64,000 nt of DNA from SCRA01 sp035533275 (GCA_035533275.1 DATLUD010000070.1:1-64000), one strand, 5' to 3'. Positions 53,711-63,245 are shown, counted from the stretch's first letter. Notes: a model not told the origin generated them from the letters alone. Translations and numbers: made by a program.

Positions 53711-54982
53711 ATGACCAAGACGACCATCGACCCCAAGAAGCGCGGGATCCTCGCCGCCGCCCTCATGGCGAGCGGCTCTCTGCTGCTGGCGAGCTGCGGC
53801 GGGCACGGCGGCGCGCCGCAGCCCACCGCAACCGGCGCCGGCCCGATCGCCGTTTCCGTCGCGCCGATCCGCACGGCGTCGTTCTCAACGCCCGTCGAGC
53901 TCTCGGGGACCCTGACGGCCGTCCGCTCCGTGACCGTCGGCGCCATCTCGGCGGGGCGCATCGTCGCCGTCGACGTGCGCGTCGGCGACCGGGTGAGCGC
54001 CGGCCAGGTCCTCGCGCAAGTCGACACCTCCGGCTACAGCGCGGGCCTCGCGCAGGCCCAGGCGGGCGCCTCAGCGGCCGCCGCCAACCAGCGTGCCAGC
54101 CAATCGGCGTTGCAGGCCGCCGCCGCGGCCGTCGACGGCGCCAAGGCTCAACTGGCCTCCGCCGAGAGCCACCGCAAGCTCGCCCAGACGACCGCCGACC
54201 GCATGAGCGCGCTCTACGCGGCCGGGGCCATCTCCAAGCAGCAGGAGGACGAGACGCAAGCCAACCTGGCCGCGGCGCGCGCCGGGGTCACTCAGGCGAA
54301 GGCTGGAGTCGCCGGCGCGACCAACACCTATCAGGCCGCGACCGCGCAGGCGAGCGCCGCCTCCGATTCCGCCGCGCAGGCCCGCGCCGGCGTGACCGCC
54401 GCGAGCGTTCCTCTGCGCGACGCCACCCTGACCGCGCCGTTCTCCGGCGTGATCACCAGCAAGTTCGTCGATCCGGGCGCCGTGGTGGGTCCCGGAAGCC
54501 CGGTGGTCGCTCTCCAGAACACGCACGATCTCGAGCTCGACGTCGCGGTCCCCGAGGACGACGTGGCGGGCCTCGCACCGGGGCAAGGCCTCAGCGTGCG
54601 GGTCGATGCCGTGGGCGGCAAGGGCGTCCCGGGTCACGTGCGCGCCATCGTCCCCTCCGAGAATCCGGCCCTGCGCTCCGCGACGGTGAAGATCGCCGTT
54701 GACGACCGGCCCAGCCTGATGCCCGGCATGTTCGCGCGGGTCAGCTTCTCCGGCGGCGCGCACGAGGGCATGGCGGTTCCGCTCGGCGCCCTGGTCACCC
54801 GCGCTGGACAGAGCGGCATCTTCGTGGTCCGCGACGGCACCGCTACCTTCGTCCCCGTGCAGACGGGAACGATCACGGGCAGCATGGTCGAGGTTCGCGG
54901 CGTCGAGGACCGCAACGCGAGCGTGGCCGTGAGCAACCTCCAGCGTCTCACCGAAGGCGCCTCCGTGACGGTATCGCACTGA
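53711..54982 (+). CDS. RND efflux membrane-fusion lipoprotein
   Basis: The 423-residue adaptor protein has a lipoprotein signal (GSLLLASCGG, Cys near 29), a beta-barrel/lipoyl region (LSGTLTAVRSVTVGAISAGRIVAV, GDRVSAGQVLAQVD), a long Ala-rich coiled-coil hairpin (about 110-240) and a second lipoyl half (APFSGVITSKFVDPGAVVGPG). It links the inner-membrane pump to the TolC channel. ATG at 53711 is one base after the rhodanese stop; the stop shares a base with the pump's ATG. Confidence 0.92.
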   Translation: MTKTTIDPKKRGILAAALMASGSLLLASCGGHGGAPQPTATGAGPIAVSVAPIRTASFSTPVELSGTLTAVRSVTVGAISAGRIVAVDVRVGDRVSAGQVLAQVDTSGYSAGLAQAQAGASAAAANQRASQSALQAAAAAVDGAKAQLASAESHRKLAQTTADRMSALYAAGAISKQQEDETQANLAAARAGVTQAKAGVAGATNTYQAATAQASAASDSAAQARAGVTAASVPLRDATLTAPFSGVITSKFVDPGAVVGPGSPVVALQNTHDLELDVAVPEDDVAGLAPGQGLSVRVDAVGGKGVPGHVRAIVPSENPALRSATVKIAVDDRPSLMPGMFARVSFSGGAHEGMAVPLGALVTRAGQSGIFVVRDGTATFVPVQTGTITGSMVEVRGVEDRNASVAVSNLQRLTEGASVTVSH

Positions 54983-57900
54983 TGCAGGGTCAGAACTTCG
55001 CGGGCCGGCTCGCCCGCTATTTCCTCCAGTCGAAGCTGACGCCGGCGATCGTCGTCGCCATCTGCGTCTGGGGCATCATCGCGATCCTGGGGACTCCCCG
55101 CGAGGAGAATCCTCAGATCACGATGCCCGCGGCGACGATCGTCACCCAGTACCCCGGCGCCTCCTCGCAGGAGGTGCAGAAGCTGATCACCGAGCGCGGC
55201 GAGCGCGTGCTCCAGGAGATTCCGGGCATCGAGCACATCTACTCGGTCTCGACCCAGAACGTCTCCATCATGACCGTGCTCTACCACGTGGGCGACGATC
55301 CGACCACCTCCTTCGTCAACCTGTACGATCAGATCTTCGCCCACTTGAACGAGCTTCCGCCGGGAGCATCCCAGCCGCAGATCACCCCGCTGAGCGTGGA
55401 CGACATCCCCATCGTCGTGCTGACCCTGCACGGCAAGAACTACAACCGGGGACAGCTCTACGATGCCGCCCAGCGGATCATCGACGCCGTGGGCCCGATC
55501 CCCGGCGTCTCGACGATCGACACGTACGGCGGGCGACCGCGCGAAGTGAACGTCACGCTGGATCCCGTCAGGCTCGCCGCCTACGGCATCTCGCCGCCTC
55601 AGATCGCGCAGGCGCTGGGCGTCACCAACCTCACGCAGCCCGTGGGCACGGTGCGCGACGCCAAGAGCGAGCTGTTCATCCACGCGGGGACCGCGTACAG
55701 CAACGTGCGGCAAGTCTCCTCGCAGATCGTCGGCGTCAGCAACGGGCAGCCCGTGACGCTCGGCCAGGTGGCCAAGGTGGAGATGGGCTGGATCCCCGAG
55801 GAGGCCCAGACCCAATTCGCCTACGGAGGCGCGGCGAAAGATCTCTCCAAGGCGCCCGAGGCCGGCGTCAGCATCGCCATCGCCAAGAAGGCCGGCGGCA
55901 ACGCCGTGGCGGTGGCCGACCAGGTGCTCAAGACCGTCAAGCACACGGAGCTGCCGCCGGGAGTCGACGTCTCGATCACCCGCAACTACGGCGAGAAGGC
56001 CAACGACGCCGTCAACGAGCTGATCGAGCGCCTCGTCGAGGCGATCGTAATCGTCGTGGTCCTGCTCATGGTGCTTGGCTGGCGTGAGGCCCTCGTGGTG
56101 GCGACGGCGATTCCGCTCACCCTCTTCGTCACGCTGGGAACCGGCATGCTCGCCGGCCAGACCATCAACCGCATCTCGCTCTTCGCGCTCATCCTCGGCC
56201 TCGGTCTGCTCGTCGACCAGGCCATCGTGATCGTGGAGAACATCCACCGTCACTACCACGCGGACCCCGACGCCCCGAAGGCCGAGGCGACCATCCGCGC
56301 CGTCCAGGAGATCGGCAGTCCGACCACGCTGGCCACCATAACGGTCGTGCTCTCGTTCCTGCCGATGCTCTTCGTCTCGGGAATGATGGGGCCGTACATG
56401 CGCCCCATCCCTATCAACGTGCCCGTGGCCATGCTCGCCTCGCTCCTGATCGCGTTCGCGATCACGCCGTGGGCGACGTACGCGCTGCTGCGCAACCAGA
56501 AGACCAAGGTCGCGCACGGCATCCCCAAATGGGTCGCGCCCTTCCGCAACGCCTTGATCACCCTGATCGACAAGCCGCGGGCCGGGCGCCTCTTTTTGGT
56601 GGTGCTGCTGCTGGCGTTCATCGGCAGCGCGGCCCTGCCCGTGGTCAAACTCGTTCAGTTCCGCATGCTGCCGCGCTCGAACGAGACGACCTTTCTCGTG
56701 AGCATCGACGCGCCGCCGTCGAGCACCGTCGCCAACACGACGGTCATCGCGGACGCGCTCGGAGCCCTGCTCGCCAAGACGCCGGAGGTCACCAACTACG
56801 AGACCTTCGTCGGCACGCCGTCGATCCCCGACCTCTCGAGCCTGCTCCAGGGAACGGTCTTCCGCAACTCCCCGAACCAGGCCGACATCCGCGTCAACCT
56901 GCTCCCCAAGAAGGAGCGCAAGACGGAGTCGGCGGTCTTGGCGCGCCGGCTGCGTCCGGAGCTGCAGCAGCTGGCGGCCAAGTACGGCGCCACGGTCCGC
57001 ATCCTCCAGACGCCGCCGGGGCCGCCCGTTCGCGACACCATCCTCGCCAAGATCTACGGGCCCGATCCCGACGTCCGGCGGGCCGTCGCCTCGCGCGTCA
57101 TCGGCATGATGCAGCGCGAGCCGGGCGTGGTCGACGTCGACTCCAGCTTCAAGGCCCTGCCCGCGAGCCTGCAGCTCGAGGTGGACCAGCGCAAGGCCGC
57201 GCTCTCCGGCGTGAGCACCGCCGAGATCGCGCAAACGCTGGGCATGGCCCTGCACGGCGCCAGCGTCTCGACGCTGCACACCGAAAACGACCCGCGGCCC
57301 GTCGGCATCTTCGTGCGCTTCGCGCCGCAGTACCGCGAGAACGCGGCGGCGCTGGCGTCGATCCAGATCCCCACGCGCATGGGCGGCATGGTGCCGCTCT
57401 CGGCGGTCACCAACGTGGTGGCAAGCCAGGTCTCGCAGCCGCTCTTCCGTGACGACTACGAGAACGTCACGTACGTCGGCGCCGAGATGGCCGGGCGCAG
57501 CTCCACCTACGCCGTCATCGACATGGCCCTCGAGCTCTGGAAGCATCCGCTGCCGCAAGGCTACCGGATCGACTGGGGCGGCGAGTGGAAGCTGACGAAC
57601 ACCGTCTTCGCCGACCTGGGCCGGGCGATGCTCGTCGCGTTCATCCTCATCTACTTCGTCCTGGTGGCACGCTTCCGCTCGTTCGCCACGCCGTTCGTCG
57701 TCCTCGCGGCGGTGCCGCTGGCGGTGATCGGCGTGATGCCGGGCTTCGCGATCCTGGCGCCGTTCGGCGTCTACTTCTCGGCCACGGCGATGATCGGGCT
57801 GATCGCCCTCATCGGCATCGTGGTGCGCAACTCGATCATCTTGATCGAATTCATCGAGGACAAGATCAAGGAGGGGTCGTCGCTGCGCGACGCCTTGATC

Positions 57901-58431
57901 GAGGCCACGACGGCACGTACGCGGCCCGTCTTCCTAACGGCAGCCGCCGGTGTGCTCTCCTCGATCGTCATCGCCGCGGACCCGGTGTGGAGCGGCCTCG
58001 CGTGGGCGCTGGTCTTCGGCATGACCGCCTCGGCGATGCTCTCGGTGCTCGCGATCCCGGTGCTCTACCAGCGCGTCGTCGGCCAACGCGCCGCCGGCCC
58101 GGCCGCGCTGGGCGCGGCGGAAGAGGCCCTTCCGGAGGAACCCGTGGCCATGCAGACCTTCGTCACCTTCCCCGAGCTCGACGGCTTCGTCATGGAGTCC
58201 ACGTCGCTGCCTCGGTTGGTGGAGGGCGAGACCGTAGAGCTCGAGGCCGAGGTCTTCCGTGGAGAGGGCGACGCGGTCGATGCGGTCGCCAAGCTCTCGG
58301 GGCCGTTCGTCGTGGAGCATGTGAACGTGGTCTTCTCGGGAGCCTATGGCGAGCTGCAGGGCAAGCAGTACGTCACCCTGCGGTCGACGCAGCTCCCTGG
58401 CCCCGCCTGGAAGGAGATGGAGCATGCGTAA
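54982..58431 (+). CDS. RND-family efflux pump with C-terminal extension
   Basis: The 1149-residue protein has the RND layout: 12 membrane helices, two large periplasmic loops (about 35-340 and 560-870) and motifs in helices 4 and 10. Helix 4 reads LGLLVDQAIVIVEN where AcrB-type pumps have DD; helix 10 reads GIVVRNSIILIEF where they have a Lys. The proton path is thus altered but keeps charged residues. After the last helix an extra soluble tail of about 100 residues (AMQTFVTFPELDGF... to the stop) is not typical. The substrate is unknown; the sulfur-gene context hints at thiol or sulfur compounds. Confidence 0.9.
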   Translation: MQGQNFAGRLARYFLQSKLTPAIVVAICVWGIIAILGTPREENPQITMPAATIVTQYPGASSQEVQKLITERGERVLQEIPGIEHIYSVSTQNVSIMTVLYHVGDDPTTSFVNLYDQIFAHLNELPPGASQPQITPLSVDDIPIVVLTLHGKNYNRGQLYDAAQRIIDAVGPIPGVSTIDTYGGRPREVNVTLDPVRLAAYGISPPQIAQALGVTNLTQPVGTVRDAKSELFIHAGTAYSNVRQVSSQIVGVSNGQPVTLGQVAKVEMGWIPEEAQTQFAYGGAAKDLSKAPEAGVSIAIAKKAGGNAVAVADQVLKTVKHTELPPGVDVSITRNYGEKANDAVNELIERLVEAIVIVVVLLMVLGWREALVVATAIPLTLFVTLGTGMLAGQTINRISLFALILGLGLLVDQAIVIVENIHRHYHADPDAPKAEATIRAVQEIGSPTTLATITVVLSFLPMLFVSGMMGPYMRPIPINVPVAMLASLLIAFAITPWATYALLRNQKTKVAHGIPKWVAPFRNALITLIDKPRAGRLFLVVLLLAFIGSAALPVVKLVQFRMLPRSNETTFLVSIDAPPSSTVANTTVIADALGALLAKTPEVTNYETFVGTPSIPDLSSLLQGTVFRNSPNQADIRVNLLPKKERKTESAVLARRLRPELQQLAAKYGATVRILQTPPGPPVRDTILAKIYGPDPDVRRAVASRVIGMMQREPGVVDVDSSFKALPASLQLEVDQRKAALSGVSTAEIAQTLGMALHGASVSTLHTENDPRPVGIFVRFAPQYRENAAALASIQIPTRMGGMVPLSAVTNVVASQVSQPLFRDDYENVTYVGAEMAGRSSTYAVIDMALELWKHPLPQGYRIDWGGEWKLTNTVFADLGRAMLVAFILIYFVLVARFRSFATPFVVLAAVPLAVIGVMPGFAILAPFGVYFSATAMIGLIALIGIVVRNSIILIEFIEDKIKEGSSLRDALIEATTARTRPVFLTAAAGVLSSIVIAADPVWSGLAWALVFGMTASAMLSVLAIPVLYQRVVGQRAAGPAALGAAEEALPEEPVAMQTFVTFPELDGFVMESTSLPRLVEGETVELEAEVFRGEGDAVDAVAKLSGPFVVEHVNVVFSGAYGELQGKQYVTLRSTQLPGPAWKEMEHA

Positions 58432-59728
58432 GCTCATCGCCGCCCTAGCGCTTGCGGCCACGCTCCTCCCCGTCATCGCCGGCGCGGCAGAGCCCGCGCC
58501 GGCGGCGACGCCGCTCTCGCTGGAGCAGGCGGTGGCCGTCGCCCTCAAACAGAATCTCAGCTACCGCGCGGCGCGGGTGGGCGTGGACGCGGCAAATGCG
58601 CAACTGCGCCAAGCCGAATCGCCGCGCCTCCCCGGCGTCGCGTTGCGCGACACCTATCAGTACGTCAACCCGGTGGCCAAGCTGGATACACCCTTCGGCG
58701 AGCTTCCGTTCAGCACCACCAACGCCACCAACGTGCCGCTCATCGGACTGCAGTACACGCTCTTCGACGGCGGCCTCACCGCGGCGCGCGTCGGCCAGGC
58801 GGCCGCCGGCCTGGCGGCTTCACGCGCCTCCGAACGCGAAGCACGCGGCGCCGTGGTCACCGCGGTAAGCACAGCGTACTACGACCTCATCGCCGCAGGG
58901 CGCTTGGCCGGCGTGGCCAACCGCGCGGTCGACGTCGCCGACCAGCACCTCAAGCAGGCCCAGCAGCTCTACACCAACGGGATGATCCCCAAGGCGGACG
59001 TGCTGCGCGCCGAGACCGAGCTGGCGAACGAGCGGGTCAACGCGATCGGAGCGGCCAACGCCGTCGAGCTGGCGCAGACCAACCTGGACAACACGCTCAA
59101 CGTGCCGTTGACCAACGTCTACGAGCCCACCGACGACCTCACCGGCGCACCACCGCCCTCCTTCAACTTGGACGCGTTGCTGGCCGGCGCGCGCACGGAC
59201 CGCGGGGAGCTAGCCGCCGCGCGAGCCTCCGTCACGGCGGCGGAAGCCGCGGTGAACGAGGCCAAGTCGGGGTACCTCCCGCAGATCGGCCTCACGGTCG
59301 CCAACGGGAACACGCAGCCCGCCGTCGTGAGCGGATACCACAACCAGTTCTCGATCGGCCTCAGCGCGGTTTGGACCCTCTTCGACCATGGGTACACCTC
59401 CGGACGCGTCGCCGCGGCGCGCGCCGGCGTGGAACAGGCGAAGATCGGTCTCAACCAACTGGAGGACGGCGTGGAGCTGCAGGTGCGCCAAGCCTACCTG
59501 AACGTCAACGAGGCAACCTCTCGCGTGACGGCGGCTCAGCGTCTGGCGGACCTGGCCGCGGAGAATCTGCGCCTCGCGCAGGTCCGCTACCGCGGGGGCG
59601 TCTCCACGGCGCTGGAGCTCCAGGACGCCGAGCTGCGCAACACGTCGGCACAACAGACGCTCGTCGGAGCCGAGGTCGGGTTGCGCGAGAGCATCGTCCA
59701 ACTCCGCTTCGCCGCCGGTCTTCTCTAG
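58424..59728 (+). CDS. TolC-family outer-membrane efflux channel
   Basis: The 434-residue protein has a signal peptide (ending VIAGAAEP, about 22) and two repeated OEP halves (LSLEQAVAVALKQNLSYRAARVGVDAANAQLRQAE; LEDGVELQVRQAYLNVNEATSRVTAAQRLADLAAENLRLAQVRYRGG). This is the TolC channel-tunnel pattern. ATG at 58424 overlaps the pump stop by 8 bases. It completes the MFP-RND-TolC tripartite pump. Confidence 0.92.
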   Translation: MRKLIAALALAATLLPVIAGAAEPAPAATPLSLEQAVAVALKQNLSYRAARVGVDAANAQLRQAESPRLPGVALRDTYQYVNPVAKLDTPFGELPFSTTNATNVPLIGLQYTLFDGGLTAARVGQAAAGLAASRASEREARGAVVTAVSTAYYDLIAAGRLAGVANRAVDVADQHLKQAQQLYTNGMIPKADVLRAETELANERVNAIGAANAVELAQTNLDNTLNVPLTNVYEPTDDLTGAPPPSFNLDALLAGARTDRGELAAARASVTAAEAAVNEAKSGYLPQIGLTVANGNTQPAVVSGYHNQFSIGLSAVWTLFDHGYTSGRVAAARAGVEQAKIGLNQLEDGVELQVRQAYLNVNEATSRVTAAQRLADLAAENLRLAQVRYRGGVSTALELQDAELRNTSAQQTLVGAEVGLRESIVQLRFAAGLL

Positions 59729-59783
59729 GAAAGCCGGCCGCGGGACCGAACCACCGCTGCACTACCGAGTGAGGAGCACCACG

Positions 59784-60197
59784 ATGGATTCAGCCACCAC
59801 CAAACTGACCTACGGAAGCGTCGTCACGACCAAGCTGCCGTACGCGGAGGCCATCGAGCGCACCAAGGCGCTCCTGAAGGAGGAAGGCTTCGGCGTCCTC
59901 TGCGAGATCGACGTCGCGAAGACGATGAAAGAGAAGATCGGTGCGGACTTCCGCCCGTACGTCATCCTTGGCGCGTGCAATCCCCAGTTCGCCCATCAGG
60001 CGCTCTCGCAAGAGGATCAGCTCGGGCTGCTGCTGCCCTGCAACGTCGTGGTGCAGCAGGGTGCCGCCGGCACGCTGGTCTCGGCCATCGACGCGCAGGC
60101 GATGCTCGGCATCGTCGGAAATCCGGAGATGACGCCCGTCGCGCAAGAGGTCAACGCGCGCCTGGGACGCGTCCTCGAGCGCATCGCCGCGGCGTAG
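59784..60197 (+). CDS. DUF302-family protein
   Basis: The 137-residue protein has the DUF302 pattern: YAEAIERTKALLKEEGFGVLCEIDVAKTMKEKIG, FRPYVILGACNPQFAHQAL and LLPCNVVVQQ. Members often occur next to sulfur and redox genes and may bind small ligands; the function is not established. ATG at 59784 has SD GAGGAG. It ends the operon, 55 bases after tolC, before a strong hairpin. Confidence 0.85.
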   Translation: MDSATTKLTYGSVVTTKLPYAEAIERTKALLKEEGFGVLCEIDVAKTMKEKIGADFRPYVILGACNPQFAHQALSQEDQLGLLLPCNVVVQQGAAGTLVSAIDAQAMLGIVGNPEMTPVAQEVNARLGRVLERIAAA

Positions 60198-60221
60198 CGT
60201 CCGCTCGTTCGCCCAATCCGC

Positions 60222-60249
60222 TCGGCCACCGCGCACCCACGGTGGCCGA
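60222..60249. terminator. Bidirectional hairpin terminator
   Basis: TCGGCCACCG (60222-60231) and CGGTGGCCGA (60240-60249) are perfect 10-base inverted repeats with an 8-base loop. It lies between the converging DUF302 gene and the next minus-strand gene. No T-run is present, as is common in GC-rich genomes. Confidence 0.6.
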
Positions 60250-60260
60250 CGTGCTTCACA

Positions 60261-60797
60261 TCAGCCGCGGGCCCCAGCCGCGAAAGAGGCCGACGCTCGC
60301 CTGCGCGACCCGGGCCAATGGCAGCACCGGGCTCTCCGGTTCAAGCGCAGCACCGGCGCGTCGAGCTTGCTCACCGCGAATGCCGCGGGGATCGCCAGCG
60401 AGAAAGCGTCTTGCCGCCTCCACTCGACGAGCCTCCCTCGATCATAGTCCAGGACGTCGACGCGGCCTTGAAGAGCGTAGCGCTCGCCTGTGGGCAACCG
60501 CCGCTCCAACGTGAAGGGCTCGCACGCGGCCGCGCGCTCGGGTAGGAGGCGCTGGTCGCGGGACATCCACCGCAACGCGCGTCGGAAGCACGCGCGATCC
60601 CGCTCGTCGTCCTCGTCGGAACGATCGGGATCGCTCACCCAGAGCCGCTCGAGGGTCTGCTCGGCCTCGTCGGGCCCGGAACCGAGATAGGCGAGTACAG
60701 CGGCATCGAATGCCCGCACGCGATGCTCGTGGAGAAGACCGCTCCTCTGCTTCGCATAGCTTTCGAGGGATGCTGCCGGAATCGCTGTCGTCGTCAT
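60261..60797 (-). CDS. Uncharacterised protein, possible degenerate PD-(D/E)XK nuclease-like
   Basis: The 178-residue protein is unrecognised. The segment RYALQGRVDVLDYDRGRLVEWRRQDAF is laid out like the RecB/Cas4 nuclease core (GRIDRID...G-L-V-x-D/E-x-K), with Asp, then Glu, but Arg in place of the catalytic Lys. Upstream there is an acidic stretch (VSDPDRSDEDDERD) and a Leu/Arg-rich helix. ATG at 60797 has SD GGAAGGGG. Weak evidence; other folds are possible. Confidence 0.45.
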   Translation of the reverse strand: MTTTAIPAASLESYAKQRSGLLHEHRVRAFDAAVLAYLGSGPDEAEQTLERLWVSDPDRSDEDDERDRACFRRALRWMSRDQRLLPERAAACEPFTLERRLPTGERYALQGRVDVLDYDRGRLVEWRRQDAFSLAIPAAFAVSKLDAPVLRLNRRARCCHWPGSRRRASASFAAGARG

Positions 60798-61093
60798 GAT
60801 GAACCCCTTCCGATGCCGCTCGCTTCCGTCCGCGCGCGGCGATGCTACGATGATACGCACGCGCACATGAGGGGCGCATCAGGGAAAGTACGTACATATC
60901 GGTAACCGGACAGGACACGGCGCGTCCAGCCGATAAGACCTGAAATTCCCATGCGCCCGGCGGCATGCGCCCCGGAGCCAGGTCCACCGTATCTCGTCTC
61001 GTCCCATTCGGAGCCCCTCGCGTCGCATCAGACGAACCGCACACGCCGTCCCGCGCTGTCATCGACGGGCACGGTGGAAGGAGGCCACACGAG
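60798..61093. other. Intergenic region before the ABC transporter
   Basis: No gene was found. The region must carry promoters for the divergent minus-strand gene and for the transporter operon, but no convincing -35/-10 pair was seen. Small features are the palindrome GTACGTAC (near 60888) and a direct repeat GCATGCGCCC around 60950-60972. A good SD (GGAAGGAGG) precedes the transporter start. Confidence 0.4.
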
Positions 61094-62329
61094 ATGAAGG
61101 TCATGAAACGATCGGAGGCCCTCGTCGCGGGAGCCGGCTTGCTTGCCGGCGCCGCGCTCCCCAGCTTGCCCGCCTCAGCCGCGGAGCCCATCCTGCTGGG
61201 TTGGGTGGGGCCGCTCTCACCTCCAGGCGGATACGCCGCCGGCCAAGAGATGAAATGGGCGGCGCAACTCGCCACCAACGAGGTGAACGCCCGCGGCGGC
61301 GTCCTCGGACGCCAGCTCCAGGTTTTCTACGAAGACACCAAAGGCACGCCCGACCAAGGGACCGCGGCCATGGAGCGTTTGGCCACGCGTCACGTCTCCG
61401 CCGTCTTCGGCGAGTTCCACAGTTCGGTGGCGCTCGCGGAGACCAAAGTCGCGCACAAGTACGGCATCCCGTTCCTCGGCACCGACGTCTGGGCCGATCA
61501 GATCACCGCTCAGGGTCTTCCCGAAGTCTTTCGCGTCTGCCCCGCCAACTCGCTGATCTACACGATGGTGGGAAACTGGGCGGCGGCCGCGGGCTTCAAG
61601 AACGTCGCCATCATGCAGGAGGCCACGGATTACGGCGTCGGGGCCGTCCAAGTCCTCACGGGCATCTTCAAGAAACACGGCATCAACGCGAACGTCGTGA
61701 CCGTCGAGATGAACCAGCAGGACTTCACGCCGGAGATCCTGCGGCTCATGAACCAGCCCCAGCGGCCCGACATCTTCATGATCATCGTCGCCGGAAACTC
61801 GCTCTACGACATCGTACGTCAAGCCTGCAACTCGAACTTCGCGCCGACGGCTCAAACGGCGATCTACAGCGGCGGCGGCCCGGCGCTGGAGAAAGAGCTC
61901 TGGGAGAACGACGGCAAGTGCGCCGTCGACCTGATCGCCGAAGACGTCGCCCTCCCCAAGACGCAGTGGAACGCCAAGGCCAAAGCGTTCGTGGCCGCCT
62001 TCGAGAAGCAGTTCAAGCGCCCGCCCACGGGGACGGCGATGGAGTCGTACGATTGCGTGGGCGTGCTGACCGCGGCCATCGCCGACGCCAAGTCCACCAA
62101 CGGCAAGGCGATCATCGCCGCGATGGAGCGGCTGAAGTACACGGGCGCCCGCGGCACATACGCCTTCTCGAGCAGTCACGCTCCGACGTGGGCATACCAC
62201 CAGTACATGGACGCGCCGATCATGCTCGTCCAATACAGCAAGGAGAACCAGACGCCGGACGACGCGCCGATCCTCTTCCCACGCAAATGGGCCACGCTCA
62301 AGGAGCTGTACATCAAGCGCCCGAGCTGA
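61094..62329 (+). CDS. Branched-chain amino-acid-type ABC transporter substrate-binding protein
   Basis: The 411-residue protein has a signal peptide (MKRSEALVAGAGLLAGAALPSLPASAAEP, cut near 30) and the periplasmic-binding fold of the Leu/Ile/Val class: GWVGPLSPPGGYAAGQEMKWAA, NARGGVLGRQLQVFYEDTKGTPDQGTAAMERL, EFHSSVALAETKVAHKYGIPFLGTD. Ligands in this class include amino acids, urea, amides and aromatic acids; the ligand here is not readable. It is followed by LivH- and LivM-type permeases. Confidence 0.9.
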   Translation: MKVMKRSEALVAGAGLLAGAALPSLPASAAEPILLGWVGPLSPPGGYAAGQEMKWAAQLATNEVNARGGVLGRQLQVFYEDTKGTPDQGTAAMERLATRHVSAVFGEFHSSVALAETKVAHKYGIPFLGTDVWADQITAQGLPEVFRVCPANSLIYTMVGNWAAAAGFKNVAIMQEATDYGVGAVQVLTGIFKKHGINANVVTVEMNQQDFTPEILRLMNQPQRPDIFMIIVAGNSLYDIVRQACNSNFAPTAQTAIYSGGGPALEKELWENDGKCAVDLIAEDVALPKTQWNAKAKAFVAAFEKQFKRPPTGTAMESYDCVGVLTAAIADAKSTNGKAIIAAMERLKYTGARGTYAFSSSHAPTWAYHQYMDAPIMLVQYSKENQTPDDAPILFPRKWATLKELYIKRPS

Positions 62330-62339
62330 CCGCGAGCCG

Positions 62340-63242
62340 ATGGCCGAATACGTCTTCCTACAAGCGGCGAACGGGCTGGTCACGGGCCTGATCTTCGCGC
62401 TCGCGGCGGCAGGCCTCACGATCATCTTCTCCGTGCTGAAGATCGTGAACTTCGGCCACGGCGTCCTCTACATGATGGGCGGATACGCCGGGTACTACGC
62501 GATCCATCTGCTCGGTGTTCCGCCCATGGCAGCCGTCCTGGCGGCGATGGCAGCGACGTTCCTGCTCGGCGTGCTCTTCGAGCGGCTGATGCTGACGCCG
62601 CTCTACACCAACAAAGTCGACCGCAAGGACGAGTACGCCATCATCGTGACCTTCGGGCTCTTCATGCTGCTGGAGAACCTGGGGATCGTGGTCTTCGGGC
62701 CGTTCAACAAGCGCCCTCCGTCGTTCGTGGAAGGCGGCCTCCACGTGGGCCTGCTGACCATCACCTACGACCGGCTGGTCGCGGCGGCTTTCGCGGCGCT
62801 GCTGCTCGCGGCGCTGGCGCTCTTCATGCAGCGCTCTTCCCTCGGGCAGGCGCTCGACGCGGTCAGCCAGAGCCGCGACGCCGCGGCGATCATCGGGATC
62901 AACCCGCACCGCATGTACGCGATCGCCTTCGGCCTGGGCTCGGCTCTGGCCGGAGGCGCGGGGGCACTCATCGCTCCGATCTTCAGCCTCTCGCCGACGA
63001 TGGGCGACTTGCCGTCCGTGCAGGCGTTCGTCATCGTCGTTCTCGGCGGCATGGGCTCCGTGCCCGGGAGCATCGTCGGCGGCATCCTGCTGGGGGTGGT
63101 CGAGGGCTTGGGCGTCGGCCTCTATCCCGATCCCAACCGCGCCCTGGCCTACAGCAATGCCTTCGGCGCGCTGCTGTTGATCCTGACGCTCCTCATCCGC
63201 CCGACCGGGCTCTTCGGACGCCCGCACCTGAGGATGGAGTAG
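62340..63242 (+). CDS. ABC transporter permease, LivH type
   Basis: The 300-residue permease has about 8 helices and LivH motifs: ANGLVTGLIFALAAAGLTIIFSVLKIVNFGHG, ALDAVSQSRDAAAIIGIN (the ATPase-contacting loop) and FVIVVLGGMGSVPGSIVGGILLGVVEG. It forms half of the membrane channel. ATG at 62340 lies 10 bases after the binding-protein stop. Confidence 0.94.
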   Translation: MAEYVFLQAANGLVTGLIFALAAAGLTIIFSVLKIVNFGHGVLYMMGGYAGYYAIHLLGVPPMAAVLAAMAATFLLGVLFERLMLTPLYTNKVDRKDEYAIIVTFGLFMLLENLGIVVFGPFNKRPPSFVEGGLHVGLLTITYDRLVAAAFAALLLAALALFMQRSSLGQALDAVSQSRDAAAIIGINPHRMYAIAFGLGSALAGGAGALIAPIFSLSPTMGDLPSVQAFVIVVLGGMGSVPGSIVGGILLGVVEGLGVGLYPDPNRALAYSNAFGALLLILTLLIRPTGLFGRPHLRME

Positions 63243-63245
63243 ACG

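Noticed and set aside
54634..57558. A 974-codon open frame on the minus strand opposite the RND pump
   Set aside because: It is rich in Arg, Asp, Gly and His, with no family motif, and mirrors the codon pattern of the real gene on the other strand; an effect of high GC content.
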